A DNA stretch of 64,000 bases from Comamonadaceae bacterium (GTDB lineage: Bacteria > Pseudomonadota > Gammaproteobacteria > Burkholderiales > Burkholderiaceae_C): positions 186,001-250,000 of the forward strand of contig JAIXUC010000025.1 of assembly GCA_027483665.1 (NCBI GenBank). Reading direction: 5' to 3'. The notes beneath the pieces are model-generated. The model saw nothing but the letters and a program-made list of their open reading frames with translations, had not been told where the DNA came from and ran no database searches. Shown here piece after piece: positions 50,918-59,880 of this stretch (position 1 is the stretch's first letter; each line of letters begins with the position of its first letter). Both the position numbers and the translations under genes were made by a program.

Positions 50918-51886
50918 TCAGCGCTCTTTGATGTAAGGCTTACCCAAGGCCTTGGGAGCGACAGCCTTGCCGATGAAACCAGCCAGTAGCACCACGGTCA
51001 GCACGTAAGGCAGCGCCTGAATAACCTGTACCGGAACCTCGCCAATCACTGGCAAAACGACGCCCTGCAACCGAATGGCCACCGCGTCCAGAAAGCCGAA
51101 TAGCAGGCAAGCCCACAAGGCGGGCACCGGTTTCCAGCGCCCGAAAATCAACGCAGCCAAGGCCATGAAGCCCCGACCTGCCGTCATGTTGTTGGAAAAG
51201 CCTGCGCTTTGCGCCAGAACCAGATACGCCCCGGCCAGCCCGCACAGCGCGCCATTCAGCGTGAGCGCCAGATAGCGCAGCCTGGTCACAGAAACACCCG
51301 CTGCGTCGACCATGTGCGGGTTCTCACCGACGGCGCGCAGGCGCAGGCCAAAGCGGGTGCGGTAGACCAAAAACCAAACCGCTGGAACCATCAGCAGCGC
51401 CACATAAACCATGGCGTTGTGCGAGAGCAAACCTTCGCCCAACAAAGGGCCAACCCAAGGAATGCCGGCCAAGGCGGCTGCGGCGCCTGGCCACAGCGCC
51501 TGCAAGCGAACGTCTGAGCCCAATGGCGGTGTTTGGCCGCCTTGGGCAAACCACGCAATGCCCAAGACCATGGTCATGCCCACGGCCACGATGTTGATGG
51601 CCACACCCGACACCACCTGGTCGCCCGGGTGACTGACACAGGCCAGGCCATGAAGCCAAGACAAAGCCACGGCCACGGCCATGGCGGCCATGAGCGCCAA
51701 AGCAGTGGAGCCCATGGCAGCCCCGGCAGCACCAGCGGCAAAAGCACCGAACAACATCTTGCCTTCCAGGCCGATGTCGACCACGCCCGATCGTTCGGCC
51801 AGCAAGCCAGCCAAAGCACACAGGATCAGCGGCGTGGAAACGCGCAAAGTCGAGGCCAGCATGGCGGCCAGCAGCGTGTCATCCAT
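50918..51886 (-). CDS. nucleoside-type ABC transporter permease (NupQ/YufQ-like)
   Basis: The 322-residue protein has eight or more membrane helices. RSGVVDIGLEGKMLFGAFAAGAAG near residue 30 and GENPHMVDAAGVSVTRLR near 190 are the signatures of BPD_transp_2 permeases that work with BMP-family binding proteins. It overlaps the partner permease stop by 8 bases. It is the last gene of the importer part of the nucleoside island. Confidence 0.9.
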   Translation of the reverse strand: MDDTLLAAMLASTLRVSTPLILCALAGLLAERSGVVDIGLEGKMLFGAFAAGAAGAAMGSTALALMAAMAVAVALSWLHGLACVSHPGDQVVSGVAINIVAVGMTMVLGIAWFAQGGQTPPLGSDVRLQALWPGAAAALAGIPWVGPLLGEGLLSHNAMVYVALLMVPAVWFLVYRTRFGLRLRAVGENPHMVDAAGVSVTRLRYLALTLNGALCGLAGAYLVLAQSAGFSNNMTAGRGFMALAALIFGRWKPVPALWACLLFGFLDAVAIRLQGVVLPVIGEVPVQVIQALPYVLTVVLLAGFIGKAVAPKALGKPYIKER

Positions 51887-52988
51887 GGCTCGGCCTTCGA
51901 TTGAAAAGAATCAGAGCGCGTGCCAGCCAAGGCGCAATGACGTAGGTCATGGCGCCCGAGAACAACACAATGAAGCCTTGCAGCATCACCACCATGTCGC
52001 GGCTGAAGCCTTGCACCTGAAACGCCACTTCAGCACCACCCTGAAACAAGGCACCGAACAACAAGCTGGCCAACACCACGCCCACTGGGTGGTTGCGCCC
52101 CATCAGCGCCACGGCAATGCCTGTGAAGCCCGCACCGCTGACAAACTCGAGCAGCAGCTTGCGGTTCACCCCAGCAATTTCATTCATACCGACCATGCCG
52201 GCCAGGGCACCAGAAATGGCCATGGCCAGCAAGATCTGCCGCCTGGGGTCGATGCCTGCATAGGCTGCGGCACTGGGACTGGAGCCCACGGCTCGCAGCC
52301 GATAGCCCGCGCGGGTGTGCCACAGGAACAAATAAACGCCCACAGCCGCCAAGACCGCCAGCAACACGCTCAAGTTCAGCGGCGAACGCGGCCACTGCAC
52401 ATCGAACCAGGCCATGGCCTCGCGCATGTTGGGCAAGTGGCCTGCTGCGGCGATGGGCACGCTCTCCACCGACATCACGCCGTCAGGCCGCAGGTGGTTG
52501 ACCATGAGGTAGACCAACAGACTGCTGGCGATGAAATTGAACATGATGGTGGTGATCACCACATGGCTGCCGCGCCACGCTTGTAGATAACCCGGAACCA
52601 TGGCCCAGGCCATGCCGAACGCGGCACCGGCCAGCAGCATGAGCGGCAACACCACCCAGACCGGCAAGGTCGCCCCCAGCCACAACCCCACCAAGCCCGT
52701 GCCCAAGCCACCCAACACCGCCTGGCCTTCGCCACCGATGTTGAACAAACCACCGTGGAAGGCCACGGCAACGGCCAGGCCGGTGAAGGTGAAGGTGGTG
52801 GCGTAGTAGAGCGTGTAGCTGATGCCACGCGCAGAGCCGAAGGCCCCATCGACCAGCACAGAGATGACGCGCACCGGGTCTTGCCCCACCAGCGCCACCA
52901 CCACACCGGCAGCGAGCAGCGAAATGAGCAGGCACACCGCTGGCAGCAGCGTGAGGTCGGCCCAACGCGGAAGTTTGGCGGTCTTCAT
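51879..52988 (-). CDS. nucleoside-type ABC transporter permease (NupP/YufP-like)
   Basis: The 369-residue permease has GGLFNIGGEGQAVLGGLG near residue 75 and AVGSSPSAAAYAGIDPRRQ near 235, typical of the first permease in BMP-type importers. About nine membrane helices are visible. Its ATG overlaps the ATPase gene's stop by 4 bases. It forms the pore with the next gene. Confidence 0.9.
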   Translation of the reverse strand: MKTAKLPRWADLTLLPAVCLLISLLAAGVVVALVGQDPVRVISVLVDGAFGSARGISYTLYYATTFTFTGLAVAVAFHGGLFNIGGEGQAVLGGLGTGLVGLWLGATLPVWVVLPLMLLAGAAFGMAWAMVPGYLQAWRGSHVVITTIMFNFIASSLLVYLMVNHLRPDGVMSVESVPIAAAGHLPNMREAMAWFDVQWPRSPLNLSVLLAVLAAVGVYLFLWHTRAGYRLRAVGSSPSAAAYAGIDPRRQILLAMAISGALAGMVGMNEIAGVNRKLLLEFVSGAGFTGIAVALMGRNHPVGVVLASLLFGALFQGGAEVAFQVQGFSRDMVVMLQGFIVLFSGAMTYVIAPWLARALILFNRRPSHG

Positions 52989-54613
52989 GGCGCGGGCTGC
53001 GCCTCCACCGCTTCGCTCACCGTTTGTTCCACCATTTGTTCCGCCGTTTGTTCCACCGCCTGGCCGGTCATCAAGAGGCCCAGCTTGGCTTCAGAACACT
53101 GCTCGATCGGCAGTTCCCCGGTGATTCGGCCCTGGCACATCACGACCACACGGTCGGCCAGCGCCAGGATTTCGTCGAGCTCGCTGGACACGACGAGCAA
53201 CGCGCAGCCCGCGTCGCGCAGCTGGCGCAACTGGGCGTAGATGAACTCGATGGCGCCGATGTCCACGCCGCGCGTGGGCTGGCCGACCAGCAGCACCTTG
53301 GGAGATTGGCCCAGCTCGCGCGCCAGCACCAGCTTTTGTTGGTTGCCGCCAGAAAAGCTCGCGCTCTTGAGGTCGCAGTTGCGAGGTCGCACGTCGAATT
53401 GCTCCATCAGCCGGGCAGTGTCACCACGCATGCGCTGGTGGCGCATCCAACCGCCTCGGCTGTAAGCCGGCAGCGCTTCGTAACCCAACACCGAAGACTC
53501 CCAGGCCATGAACTCCATCACCATCGCCCTGGCTTGGCGGTCTTCAGGCACATGGGCCAGCCCCAAATGGCGCGCCTGCTCGGGGTCGAGCCAGTGCGCG
53601 GGCTGGAAGGTTTGACCAAGCAAAGTCAGGCTGCCCGACTGGGGCGCGCGCAACCCGCACAGCACCTCTAACAGCTCGCTTTGGCCATTGCCCGATACGC
53701 CCGCCACGCCCACGATTTCGCCGGCGCGCAGCTGCAACGCCACGTCTTGCAAACGCGCCACACCCCACTCGTCGCGCCAAGCTAGGCCTTCTGCCTGCAG
53801 CAACACCTCGCCCGCCGAGCGACCGCCGTCGACCCGACCCATCTGCACCTTGCGCCCGACCATGGCTTCGGCCAGAGCCTCGACCGAGGTGTCGGCAATC
53901 AGGGTTTCGTGCACCACGCGGCCGCCGCGCATGACCGTTACGGCGTCGCATAAACCCATCACTTCCTTGAGCTTGTGCGTGATGAGCACGATGGTGGTGC
54001 CCTGGCTGCGCAGCAGCCGCAGCACGCCGAACAGTTGCTCGGTTTCCTGGGGTGTCAGCACCGCCGTAGGCTCATCCAGAATAAGAATGCGCGCACCCCG
54101 ATACAGCGCCTTCAAAATTTCCAGCCGCTGGCGGTCGCCCACCGGCAAATCGGACACCACGGTGTCCAGCGCCACGCGCAGGCCAGTGCTGTCCATCAGG
54201 TGCTCGAGCTCCACTCGCACTTGCTGCTCTGCGCGGCCCAGCCACAAACCGGGTTCTGCGCCCAGCATCACGTTGTCTAGCGCGCTCAGGCTGTCGACGA
54301 GCATGAAATGCTGGTGGACCATGCCAATGCCATAGGTAATAGCGTCGTGGGCGTTGTGGATGCGGGCGGGCTGTCCAAACACCGCCACTTCTCCGCTGTC
54401 GGCGCTGTAGAAACCATAGAGCACCGACATCAGCGTGCTCTTGCCAGCGCCGTTCTCACCCACGATGCCATGCACAGTTCCAGCGCGAATGTCCAAGCTG
54501 ACGTCGTCGTTGGCCAGTACCGCACCAAAGCGCTTGCTGATATGCCGCACCGACACCGCCACGCCCTGTGCGGGCAGAGCGGCTGGGGTTGTCGTCAATG
54601 TTGGCGTAGACAC
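52985..54613 (-). CDS. nucleoside-type ABC transporter ATPase, double domain (NupO/YufO-like)
   Basis: The 542-residue protein has two ATPase domains as in sugar/nucleoside importers. The first has Walker A GENGAGKSTLMS, LPVGDRQRLEILKAL in place of LSGGQ, and ILDEPTAVLTPQE. The second has the degenerate loop GVSGNGQSELLEVL, FSGGNQQKLVLARE and a LLVGQPTRGVDIG Walker B. The start is GTG 54613 without a clear ribosome site. The C-terminus ends in three 4-residue repeats from a 12-base repeat in the DNA. An intrinsic terminator separates it from the binding-protein gene upstream. Confidence 0.92.
   Translation of the reverse strand: MSTPTLTTTPAALPAQGVAVSVRHISKRFGAVLANDDVSLDIRAGTVHGIVGENGAGKSTLMSVLYGFYSADSGEVAVFGQPARIHNAHDAITYGIGMVHQHFMLVDSLSALDNVMLGAEPGLWLGRAEQQVRVELEHLMDSTGLRVALDTVVSDLPVGDRQRLEILKALYRGARILILDEPTAVLTPQETEQLFGVLRLLRSQGTTIVLITHKLKEVMGLCDAVTVMRGGRVVHETLIADTSVEALAEAMVGRKVQMGRVDGGRSAGEVLLQAEGLAWRDEWGVARLQDVALQLRAGEIVGVAGVSGNGQSELLEVLCGLRAPQSGSLTLLGQTFQPAHWLDPEQARHLGLAHVPEDRQARAMVMEFMAWESSVLGYEALPAYSRGGWMRHQRMRGDTARLMEQFDVRPRNCDLKSASFSGGNQQKLVLARELGQSPKVLLVGQPTRGVDIGAIEFIYAQLRQLRDAGCALLVVSSELDEILALADRVVVMCQGRITGELPIEQCSEAKLGLLMTGQAVEQTAEQMVEQTVSEAVEAQPAP
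53022..53057 (-). repeat. three 12-base tandem repeats in the ATPase C-terminus
   Basis: The unit GTTTGTTCCACC (plus strand) occurs at 53022-53033 and 53046-53057, with ATTTGTTCCGCC between. On the coding strand it yields VEQT-AEQM-VEQT. Such in-frame short repeats can expand or contract without breaking the frame. Confidence 0.85.
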
Positions 54614-54645
54614 AGCAGTTAAAGCAACAGACCAGGGCCTTGAAC

Positions 54646-54666
54646 AAAAACGCCCCTCTCGGGGCG
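54646..54666 (-). terminator. intrinsic terminator between bmpA-type and ATPase genes
   Basis: On the minus strand CGCCCC-GAGA-GGGGCG forms a 6-bp GC stem with a GNRA loop followed by five T. It lies 33 bases after the binding-protein stop and 33 bases before the ATPase start. Partial termination here would give more binding protein than membrane components, a common importer strategy. Confidence 0.85.
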
Positions 54667-54698
54667 CTTTGTGCTTGTGACGCTTGAGCGTCGGGTGC

Positions 54699-55730
54699 TC
54701 AGAACTTGCAGGCGTTGCCGGCCATGTAGTCCACCACCTTGATCTTGCCGGAAATGATGTCGGCCTTGGCAGCTTCGACCTTGGTCTTCATTTCTTCGGT
54801 GACCAGCTTGGCGTTGTTGTCGTCCACGGCGTAGTCCACACCGCCTTCAGCCAAGCCCAGCACCGTCACGCCCGGCTTGTGTTCTTTGGCCACGTTGTAC
54901 ACGGCCACGTCCACGCGCTTGAGCATCGAGGTCAGCATGGTGCCGGGGTGCAGGTGGTTCTGGTTGCTGTCCACACCAATGGCCAGCTTGCCGCCGTCCT
55001 TGGCTGCTTGGTAGACACCCATGCCTGTGCCGCCAGCGGCTGCAAAGACCACGTCTGCACCCTTGGAGAACTGGGCCTTGGCCAACTCACCGCCGCGGGC
55101 TGGGTCGTTCCAGGCTGCACCGGTGGTGCCGGTCATGTTGGCCAGCAACTGGGCCTTGGGGTTGACGAACTTGGCACCTTGCTCGTAGCCGCACTGGAAG
55201 CGGCGAATCAGCGGAATGTCCATGCCGCCCACAAAGCCGACCTTCCCGGTCTTGCTGGCCATGGCGGCCATGGCGCCCACCAAGAAGCTGCCTTCTTGTT
55301 CCTTGAAGACCACCGACTGGACGTTGGGCAACTCAACCACCATGTCGATGATGGCGAACTTCAGGTTGGGGAATTCTTTGGCGACTTTTTCGATGCTGGA
55401 AGCTTGACCAAAACCGATGCCGATGATGGGGCTGGCGCCTTGTTCTGCCATGCGGCGGATGGCCTGCTCGCGCTGGGACTCGTTAGTGACTTCGAATTCG
55501 AGGTAGGTCTTGCCGGTTTCCTTCTTCCACTTTTCGATGCCGGTGTAGGCAGCCTCGTTGAAGGACTTGTCGAACTTACCGCCCATGTCAAAGATGACCG
55601 CGGGCGATGGGCCTGCAGCCACGACCGGGGCCGGTGCTGGTGCCGGCGCGGCAGCAGCTGGCTCTTCTTTTTTGCCGCAGGCAACAAGGGTGAATGCGAC
55701 GGTCATGGCCGCCATCAGCTTCATGTTCAT
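54699..55730 (-). CDS. BMP-family nucleoside-binding lipoprotein (BmpA/PnrA-like)
   Basis: The 343-residue protein has a lipoprotein leader with lipobox TLVAC, then a Lys/Glu then Ala/Pro-rich linker, then a type 1 binding domain with AVIFDMGGKFDKSFNEAAYTG. This matches the BMP/PnrA family whose members bind purine or pyrimidine nucleosides. In-frame ATG 55724 is an equally good start. It feeds the ATPase and two permeases downstream, and lies just below the phyH-psuG-psuK genes, which supports nucleosides as ligand. Confidence 0.9.
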   Translation of the reverse strand: MNMKLMAAMTVAFTLVACGKKEEPAAAAPAPAPAPVVAAGPSPAVIFDMGGKFDKSFNEAAYTGIEKWKKETGKTYLEFEVTNESQREQAIRRMAEQGASPIIGIGFGQASSIEKVAKEFPNLKFAIIDMVVELPNVQSVVFKEQEGSFLVGAMAAMASKTGKVGFVGGMDIPLIRRFQCGYEQGAKFVNPKAQLLANMTGTTGAAWNDPARGGELAKAQFSKGADVVFAAAGGTGMGVYQAAKDGGKLAIGVDSNQNHLHPGTMLTSMLKRVDVAVYNVAKEHKPGVTVLGLAEGGVDYAVDDNNAKLVTEEMKTKVEAAKADIISGKIKVVDYMAGNACKF

Positions 55731-55784
55731 GGAAACGTGCTCTCGGGTGGTGGGTGAAAGGGGGCCGCAGAAATTTGTTGGGGA

Positions 55785-56711
55785 TCAACCGCGGGTGGCG
55801 GATTCTAGGTCGATAAAACCCGAAAAAGGTGCGTTTTGCGGGCCATCGCGCTGTATCCAGTTGTCCTTTGCATAAGTCGTGCCCGCGCTGACCGCGTGCA
55901 AGGTGTAGGCGTGGCGCGATTGCGCCAAGCGGTTGGCCAGTGACAGGTGTGGAAAGAGGCCGTGGAACACGATGAGGCTGCCGCGCGGCACCGCCAGCCA
56001 CTGCAAGCGCTGCATATCCCATTCGGGCCGTGGGTGAATGGGGTGCAGCCGCAGAACCCCGTCCGGGTCGCGCCGAAACAGCTCTTTGAGGCCCTTGGCG
56101 TGTTCTCCCGGCAGGCCGCCGAGGCAACCGTTGCCTTGGTGCGCGTCTTCGATGGCCAACCAGAACCCGACCACCGACTGTGGCTGAGTCGACAAAAAGG
56201 TGGCGTCTTGGTGGCAGTTCACCTCGCCACCGATGCCGGGCTGTTTGAAGATGTACATCGACTGCACCAGCAAGGGGTCGGCCAAGCCCACACCCTCGGC
56301 CACCGCTTGCCAGCGCGGGCCGTGCGAGTGGCGCTGAAACACCGGGTCCAGGTCGTGCATGGCGTGGCCCAGCTTGTTCACGGCACGCGACAACGGCACC
56401 TTTAACTGACCTTGCGCGTCCAGCGCCTCCTCCTCAAAAAACACGCCCATGCCCGCGGCGGTGGATTCGAAGTAAGCGTCGCGCGCGTGGCGCTGGTCAC
56501 GCGTTGAAAAAACCGTTGCAGGTGACTGCGGGGCCAGCACCTCCACCAGACGCTCGGCTTGGGCGCGCAGCTCGGCACAAGCCTGCGCATCGAGGAAGTC
56601 TTCGACGATCAAAACGCCGTCTTGCTGATAAGCGGCCTGGGCCTCGGTGTCCAAGCCCCAACGCAGGGCGTTGTTGCTGCGGCGCAGATGGGTCCGGTGC
56701 ACTGGCTTCAT
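55785..56711 (-). CDS. phytanoyl-CoA-dioxygenase-type Fe(II)/2-oxoglutarate oxygenase (PhyH family)
   Basis: The 308-residue protein has the PhyH-type opening AYQQDGVLIVEDFLDAQACAEL, the metal HxD pair in VNCHQDATFLS near residue 180, and a distal His in FHGLFPHLS followed by SRHAYTLH for 2-oxoglutarate binding. It should therefore be an active Fe(II) oxygenase. PhyH relatives hydroxylate very diverse small molecules, so the name does not reveal the substrate. Its ATG overlaps the psuG stop by 4 bases (ATGA), tying it to pseudouridine breakdown. The bmpA-type gene starts 54 bases downstream. Confidence 0.85.
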   Translation of the reverse strand: MKPVHRTHLRRSNNALRWGLDTEAQAAYQQDGVLIVEDFLDAQACAELRAQAERLVEVLAPQSPATVFSTRDQRHARDAYFESTAAGMGVFFEEEALDAQGQLKVPLSRAVNKLGHAMHDLDPVFQRHSHGPRWQAVAEGVGLADPLLVQSMYIFKQPGIGGEVNCHQDATFLSTQPQSVVGFWLAIEDAHQGNGCLGGLPGEHAKGLKELFRRDPDGVLRLHPIHPRPEWDMQRLQWLAVPRGSLIVFHGLFPHLSLANRLAQSRHAYTLHAVSAGTTYAKDNWIQRDGPQNAPFSGFIDLESATRG

Positions 56712-57679
56712 GGCTGCGCTCCACCGGCCGCGGCTGGCCCCACCGCGCAGAACCGGGAAAAGCAAACCGCCACCTGGGCCGCCACATGGGCGTTGTGGCG
56801 CACCAAGGCCACGTTGCTGCTGAGGCTATGCCCGCCCGTCAGGGCGTTGACACGGGCCAGCAAAAACGGGGTGGCGGCTTTACCAACGATGCCCTGCGCC
56901 TGTGCCTCGGCCAGCGCTTGCGCCACCGCAGCATCGATGGCTGCCTGGGGCATGGCCTGTGCCGCGGGAATGGGGTTGGCCAAAACGATGCCGCCCATCC
57001 GCAGGGCCGACAAGCCCGGTGCCCACTGCATGGTCATCACTCGGGCTACCTGCTCTGGCGTGTCCATGCGCGCATCGACGACGAGGCCGCTGTCTCGCGT
57101 GAAAAAGGCAGGGAACCGATCGGTCTGGTAGCCCAGCACGGGCACGCCTTGGGTTTCGAGGTACTCCAGAGTCAGCGGCAAATCCAAGATGGACTTGGCA
57201 CCGGCGCACACCACCAGCACCGGCGTGCGGGCCAGCTCTTGCAGGTCGGCGGAAATGTCGAAGCTTTGCGGCGCACCCCGGTGGACACCGCCAATGCCGC
57301 CCGTGGCAAACACCCGAATGCCCGCTAACGCGGCCAGCATCATGGTGGCGGCCACGGTCGTCGCCCCCGTCGCACCGCTGGCCAGCACCCGCGCCAGATC
57401 GCGGCGACTCACCTTCACCACCGCTTGCCCTTCAAGGCCCAAGCGTTCCACCTGCTCGTCGCTCAGGCCGACCTTCAAACGTCCATCCATCAAGGCCATG
57501 GTGGCTGGCACCGCACCCGCCGCGCGCACATCGGCCTGCACAGCTTGCGCGGTTTGCACGTTCTGCGGATACGGCATGCCGTGAGAAATGATGGTGGACT
57601 CCAAGGCCACCACCGGGCGACCGGCGGCCAGCGCCTGCGCCACGTCTTCTTGCACATCGATCAGGTTTTCCAGGCTCAT
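56708..57679 (-). CDS. psuG: pseudouridine-5'-phosphate glycosidase
   Basis: PsuG splits the C-C bond of pseudouridine 5'-phosphate to uracil and ribose 5-phosphate. The 323-residue protein has VVALESTIISHGMPYPQN near residue 25, SRRDLARVLASGATGATTVAATM near 95, ATGGIGGVHRGA near 125 and LDLPLTLEYLETQGVPVLGYQT, all highly conserved in PsuG. ATG 57679 matches the known start of the family; the longer frame has no support. It follows psuK by 107 bases and overlaps the PhyH gene. Confidence 0.95.
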   Translation of the reverse strand: MSLENLIDVQEDVAQALAAGRPVVALESTIISHGMPYPQNVQTAQAVQADVRAAGAVPATMALMDGRLKVGLSDEQVERLGLEGQAVVKVSRRDLARVLASGATGATTVAATMMLAALAGIRVFATGGIGGVHRGAPQSFDISADLQELARTPVLVVCAGAKSILDLPLTLEYLETQGVPVLGYQTDRFPAFFTRDSGLVVDARMDTPEQVARVMTMQWAPGLSALRMGGIVLANPIPAAQAMPQAAIDAAVAQALAEAQAQGIVGKAATPFLLARVNALTGGHSLSSNVALVRHNAHVAAQVAVCFSRFCAVGPAAAGGAQP

Positions 57680-57786
57680 GGTTGGCGGCTCGGTGGGGGT
57701 TGCTTGACTGCTTGCTTCATGGTGTGGGTGGGCTTGCTTTGGAGGGTGTATTTGGTTTGAGGCGCGAAGGGTTGGGTCGCGAGCGG

Positions 57787-58809
57787 TTATTCCACGACGG
57801 TATGGGGCGCTTGACGAAGCAATTCCTCCACAGCTTGCACGGACAGGTCGGGGTTGTTGGCAGCCGTGTCTTGCAAGGTGAGTGCTGCGCAGGCCATGCC
57901 CCAGGCCAGCGCCCGCTCCAGCGGCCAGCCCTGGGCCAAGCCCCAAACCAAGCCTGCCATGAGCGCGTCGCCAGCGCCGGTTGTGCTTTTGATGGGCACG
58001 GCCAGCGCCGGGCAAAAACCCGCACTTTGGCCCGGACTGCACCACACAGCGCCAGCGCGCCCCAGGCTCAACACCACGTGCTGCACGCCAGCGGCGACCA
58101 GCGCTTGTGCTGCGGCGTGCGCGTCGGCCTGGGTTTGCAGCTTGTGCGTGGGCCAGGACAACAAGGCGCAGGCCTCGAGCCGATTCACCTTCAACAGGTG
58201 AAGGCTGCGCAGATGGGGCAACAAGCGCGTGCATTTGGCAGCCGACACCGCATCGGCCAAGACCATTTTTCCTGGGCACTGCTGGAACACCGCAGCCAAG
58301 GCAGCCGGGTTGAGGTTGGCGTCCACCAGGCACAGCTGCGCAGCTTCGAACATGGCCGAAGAGCCCAGCAAGCCCTGGGGCCCGAGTTGTTCCAGCACGG
58401 CCATGTCGTTGACCGCGTGCAGCAGTTGTCCATCGGCGCTGTGAATCGACAGGTAAGTGGCAGTGGCGTGACCTGCCAGCACCTGCACGCCTTTAACACC
58501 TACACCGACGCGGCTGCAGGCATCCAGCAACTGCTGACCATGAAGGTCGTCGCCCACGGCGCTCACCAGCTCGACAGCCATGCCCAAACGCGCCAAGTTT
58601 CCTGCGATGTTGCGCCCCACGCCCCCTGGTGCAGTGGTCACGGTGCCTGGCGTCGAGTCGCCTGGCTGGGCCGCCTGCGAGGCCACCGCCGTGATGTCCA
58701 TGTTCATGCCCCCCACAACCACCACAGCGCTTGAGCCGAGCGCCCGCATGGCCGCTTGATCAAAGGGCTTGGGGCCAGCGGGGCTGTGCTTTGGCGTGGG
58801 AAGGTTCAT
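57787..58809 (-). CDS. psuK: pseudouridine kinase, PfkB family
   Basis: PsuK phosphorylates pseudouridine at the 5' hydroxyl. The protein has VVVVGGMNMDITAVAS near the N-terminus, PGGVGRNIAGNLARLG with the sugar-binding Gly-Gly, and the catalytic STTGAGDALMAGL near residue 275. The start is unclear: ATG 58809 gives 340 residues with a variable N-terminus, ATG 58839 and 58758 are alternatives, and no ribosome site stands out. Pairing with psuG makes the pseudouridine assignment strong. It faces the ribokinase gene across a 128-base divergent region. Confidence 0.9.
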   Translation of the reverse strand: MNLPTPKHSPAGPKPFDQAAMRALGSSAVVVVGGMNMDITAVASQAAQPGDSTPGTVTTAPGGVGRNIAGNLARLGMAVELVSAVGDDLHGQQLLDACSRVGVGVKGVQVLAGHATATYLSIHSADGQLLHAVNDMAVLEQLGPQGLLGSSAMFEAAQLCLVDANLNPAALAAVFQQCPGKMVLADAVSAAKCTRLLPHLRSLHLLKVNRLEACALLSWPTHKLQTQADAHAAAQALVAAGVQHVVLSLGRAGAVWCSPGQSAGFCPALAVPIKSTTGAGDALMAGLVWGLAQGWPLERALAWGMACAALTLQDTAANNPDLSVQAVEELLRQAPHTVVE

Positions 58810-58937
58810 GAGCGACAGGTCAACGGGAAGGGCGGGCATGGGGAAACGAGCCGCGTATTTTGAGGGGCACACGCCCAACCCGATGGCTTCGACCCGAGCC
58901 CCCGAGCAGGGCAAAGCCCACGGCACAATCTACAACC

Positions 58938-59864
58938 ATGATCCTTGTTGCTGGCTCTGCCAACCTCGATTTCGTCGTCCGCGCCGATCACATTCCAGCA
59001 CCGGGCGAGACCGTGCTGGGCCAAGACTTTCGGACCTTCCCTGGCGGCAAAGGTGCCAATCAAGCGGTGGCCAGCGCCCGCGCTGGCGCTGCGCCCACCC
59101 ACATGCTGCTGGCCGTTGGCGCTGACCCTTTTGCAGGCCCGCTGCTGGACTCGTTGGACCAAGCGGGCGTGGTGCGTCACACCGTGCAGTGCTCCGATCA
59201 GCCCACCGGCACGGCGTTCATCTGTGTCTCTGCCAGTGGCGAGAACGCCATCACCGTGGCCCCGGGTGCCAACACCGCTTTGCGGCCAGAACACCTGCCA
59301 CCGCTGCAAGGTGCACACGCGCTGCTCATGCAGTTGGAGACGCCCTTGCCCACGGTGCTCGCTTTTGCGCAGGCGGCACGAGCAACCGGCGTTCGGGTCT
59401 TGCTCAACGCAGCACCCGCACCCCAAGACGGCCTGCCAGAGGCGCTGCTGGCAGCGATCGACGTGCTGGTGGTCAACGAAGGCGAGTTGAGCGCGATCGC
59501 CGGCCCTGGCAGCGTGGCCGAGCAACTGGCGCGCTTGGCGGTGCCTTGTGTGGTGGTCACCCTCGGTTCACAGGGCTGCCTGGCGCAGCTTCGCCAGACG
59601 CAGGGCGAGCCAACCGACCCACCACAACTGCTGCAACAAGCCGGGTTTGCCGTGGACGTTTTGGACACCACGGCGGCTGGCGACACCTTTTGCGGTGTGT
59701 TGGCGGCCAGCCTGCCATCCCACGGCCCGCTGCATCCAGAGCCCCTGTCACAAGCCCTGCGCAGAGCCTGTGCTGCCGCCGCCTTGGCCTGCACCCGCGC
59801 TGGTGCGCAGACCAGCATTCCCAGTGCCGCAGAAATCAACCAATTCCTCACACTCAACCCCTGA
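58938..59864 (+). CDS. rbsK: ribokinase, PfkB family
   Basis: Ribokinase makes ribose 5-phosphate. The 308-residue protein has ILVAGSANLDFVVRADHIPAPG at the start, TFPGGKGANQAVASARAG near residue 37 and the catalytic DTTAAGDTFCGVLAA near 248, all in the ribokinase pattern. It heads the plus-strand arm of the nucleoside island, followed 16 bases later by a nucleoside hydrolase whose ribose product it would phosphorylate. Confidence 0.92.
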   Translation: MILVAGSANLDFVVRADHIPAPGETVLGQDFRTFPGGKGANQAVASARAGAAPTHMLLAVGADPFAGPLLDSLDQAGVVRHTVQCSDQPTGTAFICVSASGENAITVAPGANTALRPEHLPPLQGAHALLMQLETPLPTVLAFAQAARATGVRVLLNAAPAPQDGLPEALLAAIDVLVVNEGELSAIAGPGSVAEQLARLAVPCVVVTLGSQGCLAQLRQTQGEPTDPPQLLQQAGFAVDVLDTTAAGDTFCGVLAASLPSHGPLHPEPLSQALRRACAAAALACTRAGAQTSIPSAAEINQFLTLNP

Positions 59865-59880
59865 CCCGAGCACAGAGCCC

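Noticed and set aside
54684-55757. 357-residue plus-strand frame, His/Gly/Val-rich, over the bmpA-type gene
   Set aside because: Composition is the typical antisense of an Asn/Thr/Pro-rich binding protein and the opposite strand encodes a lipobox and BMP domain.
56711-58333. Upstream extension of psuG to 541 residues
   Set aside because: The added part overlaps psuK antisense and is low-complexity Arg/Gly/Ala; PsuG homology starts at 57679.
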